From Erpetoichthys calabaricus (Eukaryota; Chordata; Cladistia; Polypteriformes; Polypteridae), in the NCBI RefSeq assembly GCF_900747795.2, contig NC_041401.2:1704823-1768822 (forward strand): a stretch of 64,000 bases of DNA, read 5' to 3'. This document shows positions 55,966 through 64,000 of the stretch, one piece after another. The notes beneath the pieces were generated by a model that worked only from the letters and a program-made list of their open reading frames with translations, was not told where the DNA came from and did not search any database. The first letter of the stretch is position 1; every line of letters begins with the position of its first letter. The position numbers were made by a program, and so were the translations under genes.

Positions 55966-57068
55966 TCTGTCAGCCCCTCTAATCCTTTCTACCCACTGCC
56001 ACTCTTCACTTCTCCACACATGTTGAGGTCAGCTGGCATGTCGGTGGTGCAGCTCAAACGGAGCCTACCTGCAGTTGGCACGCAAGGTGGTGCTGGGGTC
56101 CACACTGAGTGGGTTTTTAGGATCTTCATTTTCATTTTACGTTTCATTTATAAAAAAAAAAAAAAAAGTCCCTGTGCTGTGAACCTTTTAGCACATGCTG
56201 TCCCCTTTCCTAGTATTTAATTCCGTTCAGTTGTGACCCTGGTTCTTGCACAGGGACACTTACTGCGCCCATGATTAGTGGGCACCCATGCTTGTTTACT
56301 GGTGCCTCTTCATGCCCAGCCAGCACATGTTCTGTTCAGATCGCTGTGTGTGTGGCCTTCTCCAGACTGGGTCAGATGTGTTGATGCTGTACACCCCATG
56401 GCACTTGGCATTGAGTGTCAGTTTTAAACTGAGCAGCCATTGGAAAGACCAATGCAACTGCTCCCCCTAATGAGGGTTGTCCTGCTGGCCCATGCGCCTG
56501 TTGGGTGGTGACTGATGGGTTGGCTGTGCCATTGGGTAGTCTGACATCTGAGGGCATTTGATCATTTGGGTTGTTTTAGATAAAAATAAATGGAAATCTG
56601 ATCATTTTGCAGGAGTTTGAGCCCTAAAACAAGGACCTGGCTAGAGACCGTGCCTGACCATGGGAGTTGTTCAAAGGGACGTCCACTCTCTGGTGCCACT
56701 GGTGGTCCCATCTCAGCAGAGGCCTTCTGAAGCCCTGTTCGAGTTACCATTGTTGACAACTGCTGGTTGTTGCCATGGCTCCCGATTCATCGTACAGGCT
56801 GCGCTGGCTGATGGGAGTTGTAGTCCAGTCGGTGCCTCTGCCATGGGCTTATGGAGTGATGGGCTGTGCACAATTGGATAAGGACGCCCTCTGTACTGCC
56901 GCCACCTAACTGTCTGCTGCGGTGCTGATTGGCTAAGGAAACGTACATTTAAGGTGGAGTTTGGTGTTTTTCAAGTTGAACTTATTTAACTTCAGAGCTC
57001 TTTTTTTTGTTTGTTTGTGAAGTAATGTTTTCTATACATTCAAAAAAAGAAAATCCACAAAGCCAGTG
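55966..57068. other. No feature recognised
   Basis: A poly(A) run of 16 lies at 56152-56167. No exon or known repeat was identified. Confidence 0.3.
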
Positions 57069-57069
57069 C

Positions 57070-57190
57070 AGGGGCCTCATGTGTAAATGTTGCGTACGCC
57101 TGTTTCCACGTTCACATTGCGATGTATAAAAACTAAACTTGGCGTAAAGCTGCGCACGTTCTCAAGCCAGCTGGTGGCACCCAGCGTCAT
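57070..57190 (+). repeat. Harbinger-like transposon end
   Basis: GGGGCCTCATGTGTAAATGT, then TGCGTACGCC and CGATGTATAAAAACTAAACT, resemble the terminal sequence of fish Harbinger elements. The opposite end was not found. Confidence 0.35.
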
Positions 57191-58700
57191 AGCAGTGCTG
57201 CTGTTCCTGGGTGGCTTCCCTTTCTTTTTTAGATCCACATCCCTGACGCGGCTTTATAAATAATACACTGACATTAGCCGCATATTGTTTAGTAGTTTAA
57301 GGCATCGGCTTGTCAACCTGCAGCAGTATTATGGTGCACAGAAGGGCCAGACAACCAAACGCCACAGCTACTTTAGAGTTGATGCCCTCAGTGCCCACTC
57401 CGAGTGTTTTACCTCACTGTGTCTGAGTGGGGAATCCCAGCAGCTGATCGGATTATCGGGATACAGCAGCGAGTACACGCCGCCTCGGCCATGCACACCG
57501 CCATTTGAACGTCAGAGCCCGTCATGTGCGGACCTCGCGGCTTCAACGCACTCAGGCAGTCGAGCTGCTCGTACAAACTTAGACGTGCAACCTCCTGACT
57601 GGAAACTTACGATAATGTCGCACAACCTGAGCCACTCGTGCTTTCATAGTGTATATTTTACATTGATTTTTATAACATTTTATAGGAAAATAAGTTTATG
57701 GAGGATTTGCATATTAAATCTCATTGTCTCATACAACAACAATAAAGGAATTCAATTCAATAGACAAGAGCGCCGCATATTCACAGATGATGATGACTGG
57801 CTTTTAGATTTCCAGACGCTACCTTCTTGGAGCTCTTGATATTATTTTTAAGATGAAGTGGGGTAAAGCATGTCTATTATATCATACAGGTAAATCTGAA
57901 ACCTCATTTAAATAATCCATATTGTTAATAATTAAACGTGTGAGGACAGCGCTAGTCCTTTGATTTTTCCTGCCTCGCACTGCATGCTCACTGGGGCTGG
58001 CGAGACACGAAGATATTTCAATGTTCCTTAAAAGTTTTGAAGAATCGGCGTTCTAAGTTTACAGATGGCTTAACGTCTATTACAGAGCTGATTGTGTGGC
58101 GATTGGGTATTTGGAGAAAGAAAAGGAAGGACAGGAGTTGGAGGTCAGCACGTGAGAGAGAGACAGGACTGCTGCGATAAATCATCTCATCGAAGGTCAC
58201 GCACGGCGCAGCAGGCATCTTGTGTGAGGCAGGAACAATCACTGGACTGGGCGCCAGCTCGTCACTATCACTGTGCCACTGTGTCCCCGTGTTTAATAAC
58301 GTGCTTTAACTCCTGTCATCATATCACGTATACATCTCAGTATTTAAATTATTCAGAGAGCTGTGATATCACGAATGTAATGGATTCTGTGTCCTGTCGG
58401 TGGAAGAGAGAGCCTGTTAATAAGCACGTAGTGATTCACACACACACAGAATACGAGAGCATTTAACATGCCACTTTAGTTACGATGGGATCTCAGAAAC
58501 TTAGTAAATTAAACGATTTTAAGGTGAAGTTTATGATGTTCTACTGTAATGACAAAATAAACTACACGATTAAAGTGGAGATTTCGAGATTAAAGCAGTG
58601 GCGTAGTTCAAGTTTGTGCTGCTCGTGCTTCGATTTGCTGCCCTCCAACATATCTGAACACGTTAACCTATTTAAATAGAAAATTAAAATGACGCATGGA
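57191..58700. other. No feature recognised; one open frame of unknown meaning
   Basis: A + strand frame at 57285-57839 (184 codons from a non-ATG or in-frame start) shows no motif I know, and its codon pattern does not look conserved. It may be part of the Harbinger-like element. Confidence 0.25.
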
Positions 58701-58701
58701 G

Positions 58702-58945
58702 AAAAATGAAGATACATTTTGCATAGTGGAGGAGTTCAAGTATCTCGGGTCTTGTTCACGAGTGAGGGAAGAATGGAGCGTGAGATCGACAGGCGGATCG
58801 GTGCGGCGTCCACAGTGATGAGGGCTCTGCATCGGTCTGTCGTGGTGAAAAAGGAGCTGAGCCGCAAGGCAAAGCTCTCAGTTTACCGGTCAATCTACAC
58901 TCCTACCCTCAGCTACGGTCATGAGATGACACACGAACTGCGCCG
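58702..58945 (+). mobile_element. RTE-like LINE fragment
   Basis: The frame reads TSEGRMEREIDRRIGAASTV, MRALHRSVVVKKELSRKAKL and SVYRSIYTPTLSYGHE, the segment after the polymerase in a fish RTE family distinct from the one at 20615. It breaks off at 58945. Confidence 0.7.
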
Positions 58946-59697
58946 AGCCTTTTGGCCAATAACGCCGCCCGGGGCAGACCGCCCACCCGCAGCTACGTTG
59001 ACATTTCGACTTTTTTTTCCCCCCCCACCGTGTCCCCATTTTATTTTTCTTTTCTCTGTACCCCTAATACGACACTCGGACGGTGGGCTACGACTGCCCA
59101 GGCACTTCTTATTTACGTCGGGCTGTGCGACTTTCTCTCCGCCACTCTGTCACTCGATTGGCTTCCTTTTGTTGTTGATGACACTCCGTTTTATTCTTTG
59201 CCTCCACTTGGTGTTCACTGAAATTCTTCTCCCTGTACTTTAAGGGTTAAGCTTTTCCTCAGGTCCCATGTGGTACATTTGGCAGAAAGTGCCCAAAATT
59301 TGCTTGGCAGCCGCATGTCCAGCTTGTTTGTGAAGAAAGGACTCAACTTGAAAAAAAACCCAAACTCCTCCTTTAACGGTCTTTGCATCAGCCAATCAGC
59401 AGAGGGCGCCCTCGTCCAATTGCGTAAGAGGACAAGCCTGAAGCGGAGCCAACAAGTGGACTCCAACTCCCAGCAGGCAACAGGACAGCACAGGGGAGTC
59501 AGATGGCAGCAGCGCCACTACACACTTATCTAAGTGTGCGTTTGTCACAAGAAGTGGAGCAGCGCTTGGTGGTCCGGAGGTGGTGAGGCTTTTCTTTGCC
59601 ACGTGACAATCTGCACAGGGGCCCAAGGAGGACAAGCAGGGTTGTGGGGTCTCCCCGTGTCCTGGCACCACTAAGCTGACCCCTGAGGTGTGTGGTT
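58946..59697. other. No feature recognised
   Basis: Nothing assignable was found apart from poly(C) and T-rich tracts near 59010. Confidence 0.3.
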
Positions 59698-59850
59698 ACC
59701 CTGTGACGGACTGGCACCTCATCCAGCTGTTGTTCCTGCCTCATGCCCACTGTCTGCTGGGAGAGACTCCAGTCTCCTGTGCCCCTGAGCTGGATAAGCG
59801 GGTTTAGACGATGACTGGATGGTTGGTTGGCTGGCTGGCACATACGCATG
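59698..59850 (+). repeat. Diverged ATGG-tailed SINE 3' part
   Basis: GACGGACTGGCACCTCATCC, GAGCTGGATAAGCGGGTTTA and a GGATGGTTGGTTGG tail match the 3' end of the 30412-30761 family. Confidence 0.55.
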
Positions 59851-61366
59851 CCTGTGGTAACCACATTCTCCTTCATCGATCTCTCACATATTCTTTAAGA
59901 TTTCAGTGAAGCACTCGGCCCCAACGGGACCCCCTGATTACCACGGCTCATTTCACACTCTGATGGACATCCCATAATCTGAGATATAATAAAGACAACC
60001 ATCAGCCACACATCACATTACTCGGGCGACTGACTACGTCAGCCCACTAGGTGGGGAAACCATGTGACGCCTGTCACACCTCCAGCCACAGGCCCTCGAG
60101 TGACATCACATGGGGGTCTTCAGTGCAGTGCTACTGGCAGGAAGTGGCTGTAGACAGGATGCCAGCCCAGTCCATGCCCAGGCCCACACGGTGGCCCATG
60201 GATCCAATGTTAAGTAATAAAAAGGGAAAAGTGCAAAGTCCAATAGGACAGGAGCCAGCGGCAGGCTTTGTGTGGCCCACCAGTACTGAAAAAATACCAA
60301 AAAGCCCCCAATGCGGTGCCAGCATTTCCTTAACTTCACACCCCAAAGTAAAGGGTAGTTTTCAAAAAGCTCACGCGCAGCCGTTTATTAGCGTGGGCAC
60401 AACTGCTGCCACCCCGACCCACTTTGAACATATATTTTAACAGAACTGGTGCTGGACCCCCATTGCTCCTTGTATTGGTCTGCGGAGGGTGGCACTGCTG
60501 GGAGGCTGCTGTCGGACGGGCGACGTCGAGGTTGGCTGTTATTTGCTTTGGTACCATTTTGGCATCAGCACAGAGTTCCAAAAGTGGAGGTTGAAACCAA
60601 CACAAAAATTTCAGTACTCAAGACCCCACGTGGCAATCAGTGAGGGCCACAGGGTGGCACCCAATGTGACCAACTGCATTGCTACCCTGTGGCCACCCAC
60701 CTGAAGCACACTGACATTCCTGAGAAAGCGTCAGGCAGTCCTGGTGGTCTACGGTGGGCTACACAGCTTTGTCTTAAATGAGCACAGACTACCGTGATGC
60801 CCACACATTTTCACATATAAGCCCCTGGCATGGTGCCCAGCAGCACATATCATTAGGTGGCAGTCAGGACCACAATGTGATGTCCCACTCAGGGACATGG
60901 GATGTCACCTGACCCTACCCATTGTTGACCCCTTATGGCCTTAAGCCCACCCATCGATCACTCCAGCCGGCGGCCGCTTTTCCTCGAGTTGGCATTATTG
61001 GCTCATGAGTGCCTCTCGCTCAGATTCACAGGTTGGTCTCATTTATTTGAGAATTTGATGGCTGAAGGCCCACTGGGTTCAAACACAGCATGTGGCGTCA
61101 GCTCACATGAAAAGGCAATGAAGTCACTTGAGGGTGCCAACCTGGCATGACATTGCAAGGGGCATCACCACCACCTTATAACCTAAGGGCACAAGCAGAG
61201 AAACACAAGGCTGCCTAAATGTGACCAAACAAGCCTGATGGGCAGCAGGACCCCCCAGCCCTCAAAGCCCAACCTGAACAAGAAAACGGCCCACCAGACT
61301 CCAACATCAGTGCCACCTTTTGTGTCAATCAATCGTGACGTGGTGCCCATCAAGAGACAGCAAACC
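59851..61366. other. Intergenic sequence, no feature recognised
   Basis: No exon or repeat was recognised between NOP58 and the CARF 3' end in this stretch. Confidence 0.3.
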
Positions 61367-61372
61367 TTTATT
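61367..61372 (-). terminator. CARF: Possible poly(A) signal of CARF
   Basis: AATAAA on the minus strand, about 320 bases past the possible stop codon. It is the nearest canonical signal downstream of the CARF exon. Confidence 0.35.
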
Positions 61373-61690
61373 TCATAACACAAAGCTCACCGTTTCCACA
61401 AATCTTTGCTCCTGGGCACAGGTCTCTCACCAGCTCAAAGTGCTGTCCTGTAAGGACCTGTGCCAACCTGAATGGCAGCTCGAAAGTCTGCACAGTCCTT
61501 GGGTGTCCATCTGCTCCAGCCAGGACACACTGGCTGCATTCCTGAGGTCACGTGGCTGGCACCTGCCCACTGAGGTGGTGGGGCTGGTGCCACCCTGATG
61601 GCTGAAATCCTGAGGTGATGTGGATGCTGGCCTTCCTGCGTGGTCCCAGCATTCCTGAGGTGATGTGTTTGCTCCGCGCGCTCATGCCCG

Positions 61691-61767
61691 TCAGTCTACC
61701 GAGGCCTTGTCGCCATGCTCGCCCTCCTCGTTCACCCTCGCTGGGCCCAAGCAGCCGGAAACTGGAG
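61691..61767 (-). CDS. CARF: Possible terminal coding exon of CARF
   Basis: On the minus strand an acceptor CCGTTTCAG precedes a frame that, joined in phase to the exon at 61847-62198, reads 25 codons to a TGA at 61691-61693. The residues (ending NEEGEHGDKASVD) are acidic but not clearly similar to the known CARF C-terminus, so this rests only on splice phase and the downstream AATAAA. The true last exon may be elsewhere. Confidence 0.25.
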
Positions 61768-61846
61768 CTGAAACGGGGTGGGACCACAAGTGAGGGGCAT
61801 GGTGGAGCCACCAAAGGGGACATTCACAGCAGAGAGCGCCACTTAC

Positions 61847-62198
61847 CGACTGGAGTGTCATCCCCCACAATCTGCAGCGGGATTGTCTGGCCGTCCTCCA
61901 GGAGAATCTGATGGACTCCTCCTGCCAGGTGACCCTCGCCCACTGCGGACACAGTGACCAGCTGGCCCATGCTAAACAAACCGGACTCGCCGAGGTTGAC
62001 CACGGTGGGCAGAGCTGCCATGCTGTCTGTCAGAGAGGCGCTGGGCTGCAGGAACTGGGAGGGGGTCAGCAGGGGCGGATGGGAGGTGGGCACGCTGCTG
62101 CTCTCCAGGATGTCCTCCACTTGACTCCCAGGCAGGGGCTGCGCATTCAGTGACAGGAGGCCTGGAGCGCCCTCTGCGGGAGGAAATGTGGGCGGAAG
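61847..62198 (-). CDS. CARF: CARF (calcium-responsive transcription factor), C-terminal exon
   Basis: On the minus strand an acceptor (TTTTTTCCTCTCCAG) and a donor (GTAAGT at 61846-61841) enclose 352 bases open in one frame, phase 0 in and phase 1 out. The end of the translation, GGVHQILLEDGQTIPLQIVG, aligns with the human CARF segment I recall as GTVHRILLGDVQTIPIQI, and the preceding M-x2-LV-x-V spacing fits as well. Human CARF has a splice junction at about the same place. The N-terminal part of the exon (PP-rich, SQVEDILESSS) is poorly conserved, as in other CARF proteins. CARF is a nuclear activator first described on the BDNF calcium-response element; its DNA-binding domain would lie in upstream exons to the right, outside the window. 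The gene converges on NOP58. Confidence 0.72.
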
Positions 62199-62214
62199 CT
62201 GGAGAGGAAAAAAT

Positions 62215-64000
62215 ACGTTTCTAGGTCACCTCGAAAACTGAGGCTCCGCCCAGACACTCATTAAAGGCTCCGCCCTTCAGCAAGTCTCACCTATAATAAT
62301 TTAAGCTTATTCTGGGCTGAATAGCCTATTGTAATGCTCTAAAAGCTCCGCCTCTTCAGTCAGTCCCTCCTACATATTAGAGGCTCCACCCCCTTCAGCC
62401 AGTCTCACATGCAGTCATTACAGGCTCCGCTTCTTCAGTCAGTCTCACCTACTTATTAAAGGCTCCACCCCTTCACTTGGTAACACCTGCGTCTTGGGCA
62501 GCATCACCTGTTCTCATCAAAATCACTTTAATGTTTTAAATGCCCCGCCCCTCATTCAGTCTTACCTACTCATCAGAGGCTCCACCCCTTCAGTCAGTCT
62601 TCTATGCACTCATTAAAGGCCCCACCTTGGTTTTACTACACTAAGATGCTCTGCCCTTTCAGTCAGTCCCTCCTACTTATTAGAGGCTCCGCCCCTTCAC
62701 TTGGTAACACATGCACTCATTAAACTAAACAGATTTGTGAGCATATTGGGCAGCATCAAAATTAATGTTTAAAATTCCCTGTCCCTCATTCAGTCTTACC
62801 TACTCATTAGAGGCTCCGCCCCTTCATTAAGTCTCCACTAAAGTGAATATAAAAATGATCAACATGTGTCAAAGTTTGTAAATGTTTTAAAAGGCTCCTC
62901 CTTGGTCTCACCTACTGACTAAAGCTCCGCCCCTTCATTTAGGTTTAACTGTTCACACTAAAGGCTCCGCCCCTTCATTACAGTGATTGGTTGAGCTTGC
63001 TGGACTGAATGGCCGGTTCTTGTTAAAATAGTCAGAACTTCTCATGTACTCATTATAGGCTCCACCCCTTCCATCATCTCCTCAGCACTTTAATTAAAGG
63101 CTCTGCTTTCACTCACATTTCAAAGCTCCGCCCCTTCAGCAATCGTTAAAGTGACTGGTGAGCTTGCTAGGGCTGAATGGTCTGTTCTCGTTAAAACTGT
63201 TAGAATGTTCTAAAGACTCCGCCTCATCAACACTCATTAAAGGCTCTGTCTCTTTTACTAGCCTCACCTACTCATTACAGGCTCCACCCCTTCATTCAGT
63301 CTCCCAAGGAGTCAGTAAAGGCTCCGCCTCAGTCTCATGTACACTGAGAAGCTCCACCCCTTCAGTCAGGCTCCTCTGCTCTCTGTCTCACCTAAAGTCC
63401 CTAAAGTGAATATAAAACTAACAAGCTTGCTGGGCTGAATGACCTACACATGTCACAATTGTTTTAATGATGCAAACGGCTCCTCCTTGGTCTCACCTAC
63501 TGCTTAAAGCTCCGCCCCTTTATTAGGTTCAACTATGAACACCAAAGGCTCCGCCCATTTAGCTGGTCCCATCTACAGTACATTCATTAAAGTGAATGTG
63601 AAACCAGTGAGCTTACTGGGCTAAATGGTCTGTTCTTTTCAAAACTATTAGAATAATCGAAAGGCTCCACCCCTTCAGCTTGTCCTCCCTACGTATTAAT
63701 GTCTCCACCCCTTCAGTTCTGTCGGTCCCACCTACAATCATTAAAGTGATCGATGAGCTCGCTGGGCCGAATGGCTTGCACTCGTCAAAACTGCTAGAAC
63801 GTTCCAAAGGCTCCGCCTCTGTCTCATCTACACTCCTCATAGGCTCCACCCTTCCCATTGTTCTCCCCACCACTTATTGTAGGCCCTGCCTTGCTTTCAC
63901 TTCAAAGCTCCACCCCTTCAGCCGGCCTCACCTACAACTGGTAAAGTTTAAACCATTACAGTCGTCTAAAGACTCCACCTCAGTCTCACCGACACTCACT
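62215..64000. repeat. Large diverged minisatellite with GC-box-like motifs (CARF intron)
   Basis: About 33 copies of GGCTCCGCCCC or one- or two-base variants are spaced roughly 25-90 bases apart, with CTTCAGTCAGTCTCACCTAC and CTCATTAAA between them. A second word, GAGCTTGCTGGGCTGAATGG, followed by TCTGTTCTCGTTAAAACTGT, recurs about six times (near 62320, 62992, 63159, 63423, 63609 and 63754), giving a higher-order pattern. It runs past the right end of the window. Confidence 0.9.

Noticed and set aside
57285-57839. 184-codon open frame
   Set aside because: No recognisable domain, start or splice context, and next to a Harbinger-like end. Not called as a gene.
62215-64000. Regularly spaced repeats that could suggest a CRISPR array
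   Set aside because: Units vary in sequence and spacing, there are no unique uniform spacers or cas genes, and the context is vertebrate.

Overview
The window looks like vertebrate nuclear DNA, most likely from a non-teleost ray-finned fish with a repeat-rich genome. The tRNA-derived SINEs ending in ATGGATGGATGG resemble those I know from bichirs and ropefish (Polypteridae); that placement is from memory and is inference. There are no operons, CRISPR arrays or prokaryotic features.

Three host genes can be supported. (1) NOP58, the core protein of box C/D snoRNPs, is complete on the + strand: 16 coding exons between 45270 and 54518. Its introns carry four box C/D snoRNAs, two SNORD70-like (introns 4 and 5) and two SNORD11-like (introns 8 and 12), so the gene makes both a snoRNP protein and RNAs that protein binds. 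(2) The first coding exon of SUMO1 (Met-Ser-Asp-Gln, then a splice donor) lies on the - strand at 28658-28669 inside a CpG-rich promoter; its other exons were not found and probably lie to the left, beyond the window or masked by repeats. SUMO1 and NOP58 are head to head, as in mammals. (3) On the right, 61847-62198 on the - strand is a penultimate-type exon matching the C-terminus of CARF (calcium-responsive transcription factor), with a possible last exon and a poly(A) signal to its left.

The rest is mostly transposon remains. 1-28.4 kb, probably largely SUMO1 intron 1 or downstream flank: a Helitron split by a Tc1 element, an L2 LINE in a second Helitron, at least seven Tc1-like copies of differing age, a pogo-type relic, MITEs, and a nest in which a Tc1 was hit by an RTE LINE, which was hit by an LTR element. 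28.9-45 kb, between SUMO1 and NOP58: an L1 3' end, tRNA-derived SINEs with clean target-site duplications, Helitron and LTR fossils, a Tc1 with a long open transposase frame, a Tigger/pogo element filled by an LTR piece and a Rex1-type LINE, and a second Rex1-type LINE interrupted by a SINE. NOP58 intron 6 holds a recent L2 copy and an RTE tail inside a MITE. 55-61 kb is poor in recognisable features. 62.2-64.0 kb is a large diverged minisatellite of about 33 GC-box-like motifs in a CARF intron, running off the window end.

I found no undescribed multi-gene system. The most informative signals are the paired snoRNAs that use one antisense core in two registers, the nested insertions with readable target duplications, and a Tc1/RTE junction shared by two loci.
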